Both the position numbers and the translations under genes were made by a program. Shown here one piece after another: positions 1-8,562 of a stretch of 64,000 nt of DNA. Location of the stretch: NCBI GenBank assembly GCA_019636235.1, contig JAHBXW010000002.1:248001-312000 (forward strand), given 5' to 3'. The notes under the pieces were generated by a model, which ran no database searches, was not told the DNA's origin, and was given only the letters and a program-made list of their open reading frames with translations. Every line of letters begins with the position of its first letter. Position 1 is the stretch's first letter. This DNA comes from Planctomyces sp. Its GTDB lineage: Bacteria > Planctomycetota > Planctomycetia > Planctomycetales > Planctomycetaceae.

Positions 1-212
1 GCCCTTACGCCACCGTGGCCAATACGCTGGGCGTCGCCTGCTGCCTGGACTTTGATCGCGTGGACCGCTGCCGTCCGGACTGCTACGAGCAGTACTTCGG
101 CGTGCGGGCGCCCGAGTCCAAGTTCGACTCGATACCGATGTCGGATCGCGAACGAGCCGCGTTCGCCCATGTTGTCGAGCTGACGGAGCAGCCGCTGACC
201 GTCAACGCGTGA
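1..212 (+). CDS. 3' end of an unrecognised gene
   Basis: The reading frame is open from the left edge (first full codon at base 3) and ends in TGA at 210-212, so only about 69 C-terminal residues are visible. I do not recognise the family. Four cysteines fall within about 20 residues (ACCL followed by RCRPDC), which could bind metal or be structural. The gene runs in the same direction as the ABC exporter operon and ends 37 bases before the permease start, so it may be that operon's previous member. The reading frame is credible because it stops just before the next gene and has GC-rich third positions like its neighbours. Confidence 0.55.
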   Translation, partial: PYATVANTLGVACCLDFDRVDRCRPDCYEQYFGVRAPESKFDSIPMSDRERAAFAHVVELTEQPLTVNA

Positions 213-249
213 TCGTCTCCGGCCCCTCGGAGAGATCGGACCCCTCGGG

Positions 250-1374
250 ATGCTGTCCTTCGCCTGGAAAACGCTGATCTGCGATCGCGGGAAAGTCCTG
301 ACCGCGCTGGTGGGCGTCGTATTCTCTGTGGTGCTGGTCGAGATCCAGGGGGGGCTGTACGTCGGCCTGATGCGCAAGGCCCGCATCCTCACCGACCATG
401 CCGGCGCGGAGATCTGGGTCGGACATCCCGACGTTCAACTGGTCGATCTGCCGCAGGCGATCCCGGAAACGCTCGTTAACCGGGTGCGTACCGCGCCTGG
501 CGTGCTGCAGGCCGAGCCCTATGTGCTGGGCAACGCCTTCGCGAGCTTTCCCGACGGCCATTACGAGAACGTGTGGGTTCTGGGAAGCAACCTTGCACGG
601 ATGCTGGGGACCGGCTGGAACTTCGTCGAGGGCGGACCGGCCGAGCTGCGGCGTCCCAACGGAGTCAGCGTCGACCGCCAGGATCGCGACAAACTGGGCG
701 ACCCGTCGATTGGCACGGTGTTCGAGATCAACGGCCAGCGGGCCCGGGTCGTCGCCCGGACGGACGGCATCCTGCCTTTCACGACGACGCCCTACCTGTT
801 CACGTCCATCGACAACGCCCGCCGTTACACCGGCACGCCGTCCGGAAGCTGCTCGTACTTCCTCGTGAAAGTCGCCCCGGACGCCGACCTGGCGACGGTC
901 GCCGCCAACATCCAGCAGCGGGTTCCCGAACTCAAGGCCTTCACCGCCGCGGAACTCGGACGGCGGTCGGAGAACTACTGGATGCAGCGGACGGGCATCG
1001 GCATCAGCTTCGGCGCGGCGACGCTGCTGGGGCTGTTTGTCGGGCTGTTGATGGTCGGCCAGAGCCTGTACGCGCTGGCCCTGGACCACCTGACCGACTA
1101 CGCGACGCTGAAGGCCATCGGCGCCGGCGAGGGACAGTTGCTGACCGTGGTGTTCGCACAGGCCTGCATCATCGCGGCGATCGGAGCGGCGATCGGCCTG
1201 AGTCTGGTGGCGCTGATCGTGAACACTCTGTCGACGCCGATCGCTCCGATCGAGATTCCCCGGGAGCTGCTGGTGGGCGCGGTGGCGCTGGTGCTGACGG
1301 TGTGCGTCAGCGCGGCGGTGCTGCCGTATCTGCGAATCCGGCAGGTCGATCCCGCGACCGTCCTGCAGGGGTGA
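250..1374 (+). CDS. ABC transporter permease, DevC/FtsX-like
   Basis: A 374-residue inner-membrane permease. One membrane segment lies near the N-terminus (about 17-36), then a soluble periplasmic domain (about 40-250), then three membrane segments (about 254-276, 297-322, 338-358). This is the MacB/FtsX topology, and the length and the C-terminal DPATVLQG ending match the heterocyst-type DevC family. The next two genes are the ATPase and a membrane fusion protein, giving a DevBCA-type tripartite export set. The ATG at 250 has no strong Shine-Dalgarno sequence. The family assignment is firm; the exported substrate is unknown. In cyanobacteria DevBCA exports glycolipids, but that cannot be carried over directly. 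Confidence 0.88.
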   Translation: MLSFAWKTLICDRGKVLTALVGVVFSVVLVEIQGGLYVGLMRKARILTDHAGAEIWVGHPDVQLVDLPQAIPETLVNRVRTAPGVLQAEPYVLGNAFASFPDGHYENVWVLGSNLARMLGTGWNFVEGGPAELRRPNGVSVDRQDRDKLGDPSIGTVFEINGQRARVVARTDGILPFTTTPYLFTSIDNARRYTGTPSGSCSYFLVKVAPDADLATVAANIQQRVPELKAFTAAELGRRSENYWMQRTGIGISFGAATLLGLFVGLLMVGQSLYALALDHLTDYATLKAIGAGEGQLLTVVFAQACIIAAIGAAIGLSLVALIVNTLSTPIAPIEIPRELLVGAVALVLTVCVSAAVLPYLRIRQVDPATVLQG

Positions 1375-1388
1375 GTGAATCAAACGCC

Positions 1389-2138
1389 ATGAGCCATCCG
1401 GCGATCCAGGTCGAACAGCTGACGAAGTCGTACCGCACGGGCGCGGTGACGACTCCGGTGCTGCGCGACGTGTCGCTGACGGCGACGCCGGGGGAGTGCC
1501 TGTTTCTGGCGGGGCCGTCGGGCAGCGGGAAGACGACGCTGCTGTCGATCCTGGGCTGCGTATTGAGCGCCGATTCCGGCCGGGTCCGGCTGTTGGGCGA
1601 GGACGTCTCGCGGATGCGTCCCCGGGACCTGGTGCGGTTTCGCCGGGAGCGGATCGGGTTTGTGTTTCAGCGGTTCCATTTGTTCGAAGGGCTGGAGGCC
1701 TGGGAGAACGTGCGTCTGCCGTGCGATCTGCTGGGCATTCCCCGGCGGGACGGACGTGAACAGGCGATGCAGCTGCTGCAGCTGGTGGGTCTGGCGGACC
1801 GGGCGCATCACCGGATTTCGCAGTTGAGCATGGGGCAGCGGCAGCGCGTGGCCCTGGCGCGGGCGCTGGCGGGGGGGCCCGAACTGATTCTCGCGGACGA
1901 GCCGACGGCGTCGCTGGACGCGGATTCGGGGGCTGTCGCGATGCATTTGTTGAAAGAGCTGTGCAGCGGTTTGAGGAAGACCGTGGTGGTGGTCACGCAT
2001 GACAATCGGATATTTTCGTTCGCCGACCGGATGCTGATGCTGGTCGACGGTCGCATTGCGAAAGAAACCGTTCATCGACGCGCGGATGAGGCTCAGGCGG
2101 AAACGCCGGCCGAGTATGCGGGCGTCGGGGCGGCTTGA
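1389..2138 (+). CDS. ABC transporter ATP-binding protein (DevA/LolD-like)
   Basis: A 249-residue ATPase with all motifs intact: Walker A GPSGSGKTT (42-50), Q-loop Gln94, signature LSMGQ (146-150), Walker B LILADE (166-171) and H-loop His204. The length and the FVFQRFHLFEGLEAWENV stretch fit the MacB/LolD/DevA class, which powers mechanotransmission-type permeases rather than importers. It starts 14 bases after the permease stop and ends 12 bases before the membrane fusion protein, so the three are almost certainly cotranscribed. The chosen start is the ATG just upstream of the conserved first beta strand; the frame is open further upstream but overlaps the permease gene there. Confidence 0.92.
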   Translation: MSHPAIQVEQLTKSYRTGAVTTPVLRDVSLTATPGECLFLAGPSGSGKTTLLSILGCVLSADSGRVRLLGEDVSRMRPRDLVRFRRERIGFVFQRFHLFEGLEAWENVRLPCDLLGIPRRDGREQAMQLLQLVGLADRAHHRISQLSMGQRQRVALARALAGGPELILADEPTASLDADSGAVAMHLLKELCSGLRKTVVVVTHDNRIFSFADRMLMLVDGRIAKETVHRRADEAQAETPAEYAGVGAA

Positions 2139-2150
2139 AGGGGCACGTCC

Positions 2151-3296
2151 ATGAAACTGGCGACCAACCTGCTGGTGGCGACCGCGTTCGGCGGAGCGCT
2201 GCTGAGCACCGCCTACATCCCCAAGGGGTCCCCGACTGCCCCGCTCGAACCGGTTCCGTCGCTGACGGGATCGGCGACTCCGCCGCGGACCACTCTGGAC
2301 CCCGCCGACTGCGTGTTCGCCGCCGGACTGGTCGAGGGGGCCGAGCGTGAATCGCTGCTGCAGTTCGAGGTCGAAGGGCGGATCGTGGAGATCCTGGTCC
2401 GCGAAGGCGCCGCGGTCGTGGCGGGGGATCCGCTGGCCCGGCTGGAAGACACCACCGCGAAGTCGCTGCTGTCCGAGGCACAGGGCAAGCTGGCGCTGGC
2501 GAAGGCGGAATACCTGCGACTGGTGAACGGCGCGCGGGAGGAGACGCTGCAGGTGGCCCGGGCCGAGGCGGAAGTCGCCGCCAATCGGCTGGCGCATGCC
2601 GACAGCGGCTGGACCCGAGCCCAAAGGCTGGCGAAGGAAAACGCGATCACCAAGGAACAGCTGGACACGTATCGTTTCGGCCATCGCCATGCGGAAGCCG
2701 AGTACGAACTCGCGAAGAGCCGCGTCGCGGAACTGGAAGCGGCGGCGCGGACGGACGATCTGAAAATCGCGGAAGCGAAAGTGGAGATCGCCGCAGCCGC
2801 CGTCGCCCAGGCCGAGGACATGCTGCGAAAATCGGTCCTGCGGGCGCCGCTGGACGGGATGGTGCTGACCGTATCGGCCGAGCCGGGCGAACTGGTCGGC
2901 CCGGGGCGCGGGCAGCCGCTGTTTTCGATCGCGAATCTCAGCCGGCTGCATGTCCGGGCGTATGTTGAAGAGTTGGACGTGCTGGAGCTGGAGGTCGGTC
3001 AGAAGGCGGCCGTCGTCGCGGACGCGCGTCCCAACCAGGAATACGGCGGGTGCGTGGTGTGGATCGCTCCGTCGATGCAGGAGAAGCGGCTGCGGCATCA
3101 CAAGCCGGGAGAGCGCAGCGACGTCCGCGTCCGCGAGGTGCTGGTCCAGCTGGACGAGGGATCGGACCTGGTGGTCGGCCTGCCGGTGGACGTGTTCATT
3201 ATGCGGGGCGGCGAGGCCGCGGAGGAAGGCACGTCCGGCCTGTCGATGTCGTGGTGGGAAACCGAGGAACTGACGGCCCCCACTCAAATTCAGTGA
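2151..3296 (+). CDS. HlyD/DevB-type membrane fusion protein
   Basis: A 381-residue periplasmic adaptor. It has a hydrophobic N-terminal anchor (about 5-20), a first half-lipoyl stretch (LLQFEVEGRIVEILVREGAAV), a long Ala/Glu/Arg-rich alpha-helical hairpin (about 100-230) and the returning lipoyl/beta-barrel half (APLDGMVLTV... and FSIANLSRLHVRAYVEE). It would link the DevC/DevA pump to an outer-membrane channel, which is not encoded nearby. A GAAGGGG Shine-Dalgarno sequence sits about 8 bases before the ATG. It is third in the exporter operon. The family call is strong; the substrate is unknown. Confidence 0.88.
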   Translation: MKLATNLLVATAFGGALLSTAYIPKGSPTAPLEPVPSLTGSATPPRTTLDPADCVFAAGLVEGAERESLLQFEVEGRIVEILVREGAAVVAGDPLARLEDTTAKSLLSEAQGKLALAKAEYLRLVNGAREETLQVARAEAEVAANRLAHADSGWTRAQRLAKENAITKEQLDTYRFGHRHAEAEYELAKSRVAELEAAARTDDLKIAEAKVEIAAAAVAQAEDMLRKSVLRAPLDGMVLTVSAEPGELVGPGRGQPLFSIANLSRLHVRAYVEELDVLELEVGQKAAVVADARPNQEYGGCVVWIAPSMQEKRLRHHKPGERSDVRVREVLVQLDEGSDLVVGLPVDVFIMRGGEAAEEGTSGLSMSWWETEELTAPTQIQ

Positions 3297-3346
3297 GCGA
3301 TCCGGCCGACTTCCGAGCCGCGGTCCGCGAACCCTTCGAGGCCCCC

Positions 3347-4042
3347 ATGTCGAATTCCACTCTCTCCGCGCCGCCGGACCCGAACGCGGCGCTGGAGCGC
3401 GTCGATCAGGCGTATTCGGACCCCGCCTGGTGGTACAACCTCCGCGGACTGGGGATCCTGACGTTCGCCTATCGCACGACTGTCTGGTCGCAGGTGGCGT
3501 TTCTCGATCGGAACATCAGCCCGAATCACCTGGAGATTCCCGTCGGCACGGGGACGCTGCTGGGAATGATTCTGCGCTGGCGGCGACTCCGGGGCCGGAA
3601 GAACGGCCGGATCGTGGCGGTCGACTATTCCGAAACCATGGTGGCCGCTGCCGCCAAGGCCTTCGCGAAATGGCCGGAGGTGACGGTCCAGCGCGGCGAC
3701 GTCGCCAACATGCCGTTCGGCGACGACGAATTCGATTCCATCAACGTGGCGAACGGGTTCCACTGCTTCCCCGATCCGGACGGCGCCCTTCGCGAGCTGT
3801 GGCGGGTGACCGCGCACGGCGGACGCGTGGCGACGAACGTGCTGCTGTATCCCCGCGGCATCTGGCCGCTGAAGCCCATCGCCCGGGCGATTGACGAGTG
3901 GGGCAAGCGCAAGGGGCTGCTCGTCGAGCCGTTCCACGCGGACGACATTCTGGCCCGGTTCCGGAACGTCGGCTTCCGGATCATCGGCGAGGAGATCCGG
4001 GGCAACACGATCAACATTCTCGCGGAGAAGCCCCGGCCATGA
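3347..4042 (+). CDS. class I SAM-dependent methyltransferase
   Basis: A 231-residue Methyltransf_11/UbiE-like enzyme. Motif I is EIPVGTGT (63-70), in which the usual E/D-x-G-x-G-x-G has become ExPxGTG. Acidic Asp93 (VDYSETM) should bind the SAM ribose. RGDVANMPFGDDEFD and the LRELWRVTAHGG strand follow. The ATG at 3347 has a GAGG Shine-Dalgarno sequence 5-6 bases upstream. Its stop overlaps the start of the E1-like gene (ATGA), so the two are translationally coupled. The substrate cannot be read from the sequence; context suggests modification of the molecule exported by the upstream ABC system. Confidence 0.82.
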   Translation: MSNSTLSAPPDPNAALERVDQAYSDPAWWYNLRGLGILTFAYRTTVWSQVAFLDRNISPNHLEIPVGTGTLLGMILRWRRLRGRKNGRIVAVDYSETMVAAAAKAFAKWPEVTVQRGDVANMPFGDDEFDSINVANGFHCFPDPDGALRELWRVTAHGGRVATNVLLYPRGIWPLKPIARAIDEWGKRKGLLVEPFHADDILARFRNVGFRIIGEEIRGNTINILAEKPRP

Positions 4043-4959
4043 TCGATTCGCTGCAGCTGCCGGCGTCCGACGCGCTCGACACAGGCTGGCGGGGCTGGAA
4101 CTACGAGCAGGCGTTCTGCCGCAACCTGGGGCTGGTGTCGCCCGCCGAACAACAGCGGCTGCGCGAGTCGCGAATCGCGATCGTCGGCATGGGGGGCGTG
4201 GGCGGCATCCACCTGGCGACGCTGGCCCGGCTGGGCATCGGCCGGTTCCACATCAGCGATCTCGACACGTTCGAAGTGGCGAACTTCAACCGCCAGTACG
4301 GGGCCCGGGTGGACACGATCGGCCTGCCGAAAGCGCAGGTGATGGCCGACGAGGCGCTGCGGATCAACCCGGAACTGGAACTGCGGGTGTTCGACGAGGG
4401 CATCCATCCGGAAACGGTCGACGCGTTCCTGGAGGGCGTGGATCTCCTGGTCGACGGGATTGATTACTTCGCGCTCGACATGCGGCGGCGGCTGTACCGG
4501 GCGGCGGCGGCGAAGGGCATTCCGGCCATCATGGCGGGGCCGATGGGCTTTGGCGTGTCGTGGCTGGTGTTCGATCCGCAGGGGATGCCGTTCGACCGCT
4601 ACTTCGACATGCACGACGGGCAGTCGGACGTCGACCGGTTGATCGCGTTCACGGTGGGGCTGTCGCCGGCCGGTCTGCATGCTCCGTACGTGGACATGAA
4701 CTACGTGAATCTGCGGGAGAAGTACGGCCCATCGTCCGGGCTGGCCTGCGCGCTGTGCGCGGGGGTGGCGGCGGCGGAATCGTTGAAGCTGCTGCTGGGC
4801 CGGGGCGCGGTGCGCTGCGTGCCGAAGTTCGCGCAGTTCGACCCGTATCGGGGCCGGCTGCGGCAGCGGACGCTGTGGGGGGGGAATCGTCACCCGCTGC
4901 AGCGGCTGAAGCGGTGGGTGCTGCGGGGCCGGGTCGCGAAGCTGCTGGCGGGAGAGTGA
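4039..4959 (+). CDS. E1-like ThiF/MoeB-family adenylyltransferase
   Basis: A 306-residue Rossmann-fold protein of the E1-like superfamily, which adenylates C-terminal carboxylates or similar groups. Visible motifs are GMGGVGG (50-56), the DLD-x-F-x-x-x-N-x-NRQ nucleotide segment (74-86), Lys98 and the LVDGID acidic pair (139/142). Only one CxxC (Cys237/Cys240) is present; the second zinc pair typical of ThiF/MoeB is absent. The gene begins in the stop codon of the methyltransferase and is last in the + strand operon. No ubiquitin-like or sulfur-carrier partner is visible in the window. Members of this superfamily also include TcdA, MccB and PaaA peptide-modifying enzymes, so a biosynthetic role is plausible. 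Confidence 0.82.
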   Translation: MIDSLQLPASDALDTGWRGWNYEQAFCRNLGLVSPAEQQRLRESRIAIVGMGGVGGIHLATLARLGIGRFHISDLDTFEVANFNRQYGARVDTIGLPKAQVMADEALRINPELELRVFDEGIHPETVDAFLEGVDLLVDGIDYFALDMRRRLYRAAAAKGIPAIMAGPMGFGVSWLVFDPQGMPFDRYFDMHDGQSDVDRLIAFTVGLSPAGLHAPYVDMNYVNLREKYGPSSGLACALCAGVAAAESLKLLLGRGAVRCVPKFAQFDPYRGRLRQRTLWGGNRHPLQRLKRWVLRGRVAKLLAGE

Positions 4960-4966
4960 GGGGACC

Positions 4967-6871
4967 TCAGCGAGCGGTCGCCTCGCCCGGCTGGCGGAAT
5001 CCCGCGGCGGTGATGTTGATCTGTTCCGAGGCGAGCACCCGTCCGATGATGCGGTGGCTTTCGACGGCGCTGGCGGGGGCGGCGTCCGCGAAGTAGATCG
5101 TCATCCCGTCGACGACGACTTCCGATTTCCCCATCTCCAATGCGCGCTTCGTGCCAGGCCGCATGTAGACGTCGCATTCCGCCAGGCTGCCGAGATGGCC
5201 TTTCGGAGCGGAATCCGCGCCCGATACGAATTCCGTGCCGATGAACTCGCGCCGGCAGGCGTTGTTCGTCATGTGAGCCACCACGTTCACATGATTCTGC
5301 AGCCGGCCGCCGATGAACTGCAGATGCTCATTCGCCGCCACCGAGGAGGGCAGGCGAACGCCGATGTTCCAGCCTGAGGCCTCGCAGTCCTCGAAGCGGC
5401 TGAGAAAGTTCTCGTAATTCTCGCTGGAGGCGTCGAAGGCGGCGTTCGTTCTGGCGATCGAGCCGGCGCCGGCGCCGCTGCACTGGCGGCTGATTTCCGG
5501 GCTGTTGTAGAGCCGGACGCGCCGAAACGTATGTCGTCCCGTGTGGTAGGACTCGATGCCGCTTTTCCAGAAATGCCAGCCCGTGAAATCCTCAATGGTG
5601 GACGGGTGGTAGGTCTTCAGGACGTTGTACTCGCCCTGCGGCCACGTCGCCCAGAGGCCCGTGCGGCTGGCGTAGGCTTCGTTGCCCGCGAACTCGCCGG
5701 GGCGCGGCAGGTTGGGCGGGGCCGGTTTCTTGTTGGCGTAGCCCTGGAAGTTGTATCCGAACCATTGGCAATCGGCCGCCACATTGTTCCGGCAGTGCGA
5801 GCCCATGCCGCGGAACCAGAAGCCCGATCCGTCGGCCCCGGTCTCGGCCGGGTTGGTCTCGGTCGCCTTGATGAAGGCCGACGTGCTCCAGCCGTTGCGG
5901 CACTTCATGGCGAGGTTGTGTTCCAGGGTCGCCGCTTCGCTGCCGTCCTCGCACACGAACGCGCCCCCCTGGATGTCGTAGGCCACGTTGTCCGAAACCA
6001 GCGGGCCCTGCGTGCCGTGCACGACGATCGCCCAGCCGGGAGATCGCCAGACGGCATTGCCTGAAATTGTCGCCTCGGCGCGGCCCATGAGGTGCATGTG
6101 CAGCGGATAGCGGCCGATCTGGTTCGTGCCGGGTTCGTCGCCGATGGCGTTGTGCAGCCGCCGGCCCTTGTCGGTCCGTCCCATGTCCCGGAATTCGACG
6201 TGGCGGATGTCGAGCGTGGCGCCCTTCATGGCCATGACGTGCCCACGCACGCCCTCCGGGTTCTCGCTGCGGATCACGATGTCCCGCGTGAGATTGGCGA
6301 CATGGGGAGTCAGAAAGTCGCGCGGGCCGACGTCGTGAGGGAACTGCGTGGGCGTGAACTCGATGCGGTTCCCGGAGACCTTCGTCAACGTGACGACTTC
6401 GCTTTGAGAATCCCCTGGGACCGTTTTCGTGTGGGGCTTCTGTCGGGTGTCGGGCAGGGCGAGAACGTCTCCCGGGTTCCAGCCCTGCGGGGCCTCGTTC
6501 AGCATGCAGGAAGTCGCGCCGGCGGGGATGCCCTGGGCCGCTCGCAGCCAGGACGTCTTGGCGGTCCCGGCGGCCTCGAACGTTCCGTGAATGAGGATGC
6601 CGTGCCCGAACTGCTCGGTGTCCATATCGGTGTCGATCGGCAGATCGGCGATGACGATTTCCGCTCCAGGGCGGAGCTGAAGGCGTCCACCGGCTTGCAC
6701 GACGATCGTTCGGAGGCGGACGGGGCCGTCAATCGACTGGGTTTCGCCGTCGCGGACGACCAGCACCAAGGGGTCGTTATTGCAGGGGCAGGCGGGCTTG
6801 CCGGTGACCGGGCAGGCGGGGAGATCGGGGCCGGGGGCGGCGAGAAGCGTGAGGGCGACGATCAAGTGCAT
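4967..6871 (-). CDS. secreted G8-domain / parallel beta-helix protein
   Basis: A 634-residue protein with an N-terminal signal peptide (MHLIVALTLLAAPGPDLPA) and a Cys-rich start (CPVTGKPACPCNND). A G8-like domain follows (about 30-160: VRLRTIVVQAGGRLQL ... GHGILIHGTFEAAG), then a right-handed beta-helix region (about 190-560). The RYPLHMH signature near residues 254-260 is characteristic of the CEMIP/TMEM2/PKHD1L1 type of G8 plus beta-helix proteins. In that group CEMIP degrades hyaluronan; whether this bacterial relative binds or cleaves polysaccharide is not known. It ends 7 bases from the convergent E1-like gene and lies next to surface-protein genes. The start is the ATG preceding the signal peptide. 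Confidence 0.78.
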   Translation of the reverse strand: MHLIVALTLLAAPGPDLPACPVTGKPACPCNNDPLVLVVRDGETQSIDGPVRLRTIVVQAGGRLQLRPGAEIVIADLPIDTDMDTEQFGHGILIHGTFEAAGTAKTSWLRAAQGIPAGATSCMLNEAPQGWNPGDVLALPDTRQKPHTKTVPGDSQSEVVTLTKVSGNRIEFTPTQFPHDVGPRDFLTPHVANLTRDIVIRSENPEGVRGHVMAMKGATLDIRHVEFRDMGRTDKGRRLHNAIGDEPGTNQIGRYPLHMHLMGRAEATISGNAVWRSPGWAIVVHGTQGPLVSDNVAYDIQGGAFVCEDGSEAATLEHNLAMKCRNGWSTSAFIKATETNPAETGADGSGFWFRGMGSHCRNNVAADCQWFGYNFQGYANKKPAPPNLPRPGEFAGNEAYASRTGLWATWPQGEYNVLKTYHPSTIEDFTGWHFWKSGIESYHTGRHTFRRVRLYNSPEISRQCSGAGAGSIARTNAAFDASSENYENFLSRFEDCEASGWNIGVRLPSSVAANEHLQFIGGRLQNHVNVVAHMTNNACRREFIGTEFVSGADSAPKGHLGSLAECDVYMRPGTKRALEMGKSEVVVDGMTIYFADAAPASAVESHRIIGRVLASEQINITAAGFRQPGEATAR

Positions 6872-6984
6872 GTCAGGGCCGTGGTCAAAGTGGCGCGAGG
6901 TATGGAGTCGCCGGTGCGAGCGGGATCGGAGGACGAAATCGGGATTCGCTGGCCGGCGAGAGAAACCGCCGCGGGCGCAAAGTT

Positions 6985-7016
6985 GCGGGGCGCTGCCTGG
7001 GTAGGCAACGCCCCGC
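6985..7016 (-). terminator. hairpin terminator after the PEP-CTERM gene
   Basis: Bases 6985-6998 and 7003-7016 form a 14-bp stem with a single mismatch (G:U or C:A depending on strand) and a 4-base loop. It begins 38 bases after the PEP-CTERM stop codon. Read on the minus strand it is followed by AACTTTG, so the T-tract is weak. It should end transcription from the promoter at 8563-8591 and separate this unit from the G8 gene. Confidence 0.7.
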
Positions 7017-7053
7017 GGTTCAGTTCAAGCGGCAGGTCTGATCGAGTGATCGA

Positions 7054-8022
7054 TCAGGCGGCCTGCTGCAGTTCCTTCTTGGCCAGCCGACGGCGACGAG
7101 CGCCGGCGAACAGGCCCGCGGCGCCCATGCCCAGCAGAACCATGCTGCCCGGCTCGGGAACCTTGGTGGCGGAAATGTACAGGTCCGTGTCGCTGACGAG
7201 GTGGAAGCTGGTATCAGGCGCTCCCGGCGGCTTGACGCTGCCGGTGACGAGGAGCTGACTCGAACCAGCCGGGATCGCCGGCCCAAAGATACTGGGAGCC
7301 GTCAAGAAGCTGTTGACGATCGGCGCCAGCACGTACAGGGAAGTCGCCGGGTAGGAATAGGTGACGTCCAGACCAGCCGCGAAGTTGGCGAAATTGCCGC
7401 TTCCCGTGTCCGGAATCAAGTCGCCGGAGACGCCGACAACCCAGAAGTTGTTGGCTCCGGTGAGGCCGAACTCCCACAACGGAGTCCCGCCAGGTCCGCC
7501 GGGGCCGGTGAGAACGTCGGAGACGGCATCGGCAGTCGTGCCTGGGTCGAGATTGTTCGGGTCGTCATACACGATCGCAACCGTGTCAGACGAGTTCCGG
7601 GTGAATCCCAGAGCATTCATGCCGATCGCTTCCCACTCGTCATCGTTGAGCGTTGTCGCCGTGTAGGTGTAGGCGCCCGGGAGAATCGTGTCTTTGGTCA
7701 AGACCTTGATCGCGAAGATCGCGGTGATCGTCTCGCCGGTTTCCGAGTAGTCGTGCAGAGTCGGGCTGCCGGTGCCGCCGTTGATCTGCGAAATTCGCAG
7801 CATGCCGACGAAGAAGTCGCCTTCTTCGATCGTCTTGGATTGGCCGGCGAGCGGGTCAAAAACCGTGCCGCCATCGGCCTTCACGAGGACTTCCCAGTCA
7901 TCGTCTTCGAGTTCGATGATGGTTCCGGTCGTCGGGATCGCGCTCAGCGCCGACGCTTCCGCCGACGAGTACGTTCCCAGCGCAATGGCGAACGCCATCG
8001 CAATCAGTGTGTACCTTTTCAT
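7054..8022 (-). CDS. PEP-CTERM sorting domain protein
   Basis: A 322-residue exported protein. It has an N-terminal signal peptide (MKRYTLIAMAFAIALGTYSSAEA) and a C-terminal exosortase recognition tripartite tail: VPEP (289-292), a hydrophobic segment (SMVLLGMGAAGLFAGA) and an arginine cluster (RRRR), then an unusually long tail of about 10 residues. Exosortases cleave at this motif and hand the protein to the surface or EPS matrix. The body is a beta-rich domain rich in Asp, Gly and Thr with no recognisable catalytic motif. A weak GGGA Shine-Dalgarno sequence lies about 7 bases before the ATG. It is followed by a strong hairpin and probably shares a transcript with the small secreted protein upstream. 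Confidence 0.9.
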   Translation of the reverse strand: MKRYTLIAMAFAIALGTYSSAEASALSAIPTTGTIIELEDDDWEVLVKADGGTVFDPLAGQSKTIEEGDFFVGMLRISQINGGTGSPTLHDYSETGETITAIFAIKVLTKDTILPGAYTYTATTLNDDEWEAIGMNALGFTRNSSDTVAIVYDDPNNLDPGTTADAVSDVLTGPGGPGGTPLWEFGLTGANNFWVVGVSGDLIPDTGSGNFANFAAGLDVTYSYPATSLYVLAPIVNSFLTAPSIFGPAIPAGSSQLLVTGSVKPPGAPDTSFHLVSDTDLYISATKVPEPGSMVLLGMGAAGLFAGARRRRLAKKELQQAA

Positions 8023-8111
8023 GTGTTTATCCCAAAGGTGTGAAAAATCAGAACTTCAGCAGCTGCCAGCCGGAAACGCCCGGCGCGCAGCATGGCCCTC
8101 ATGAAGTCCGA

Positions 8112-8531
8112 TCACACCCTTGGCGGCCTGAACAGGCGCGTCGCCAGCGGCGACGGTAGAGTCAGCTCGGTTTCGACAACAGATCCCCAAGACAATTCCG
8201 GGGCGCGGTCGCGATGGAACCCATCCGCGGCCGAAGCCGCGGGAGTCGCCGGCGAATTGCCGGGAACGTGCTGCGAACCCATGCCGTTCGACGACCCCGT
8301 CAGTGGGAAATCGATCGATGACTGGTTGAGCGGGCGATCGTCCAGAAAGACGCTGAGTCGCCGCGGCAGCGAATCGTCGGAGGGGACCGCCGAGCCCGTG
8401 CCCGTCGAAACGGATTCCGAAGCCAGCGGCAATTCCAGGTCGGTGGAGATGAACCCGGCCGCTGCGGAATCAGCGATGCTGATCAGCATCGCCGCCGCTG
8501 CAAGAGCCAGAGTTCGCCGAACTGTCATCAT
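8112..8531 (-). CDS. small secreted protein of unknown function
   Basis: A 139-residue protein. A signal peptide is clear (MMTVRRTLALAAAAMLISIADSAAA, cleavage likely after AAA). The rest is Ser/Pro/Leu-rich, low in Cys, with no domain I recognise. I chose the ATG at 8531 because AGGAG lies 12 bases upstream and a near-consensus promoter sits just before it; the ATG at 8528 is equally possible. The longer open frame upstream would read through the promoter and is unlikely. It precedes the PEP-CTERM gene by 89 bases, has no PEP-CTERM tail itself, and may be coexpressed with it. Confidence 0.6.
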   Translation of the reverse strand: MMTVRRTLALAAAAMLISIADSAAAGFISTDLELPLASESVSTGTGSAVPSDDSLPRRLSVFLDDRPLNQSSIDFPLTGSSNGMGSQHVPGNSPATPAASAADGFHRDRAPELSWGSVVETELTLPSPLATRLFRPPRV

Positions 8532-8562
8532 GGAACGACCCATCTCCTGACGGACGCTGCCG

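Noticed and set aside
1-4959. E1-like gene as part of an anti-phage (CBASS/Bil-type) system
   Set aside because: No cyclase, effector, E2-like or JAB protease gene accompanies it; neighbours are transport and methylation genes.
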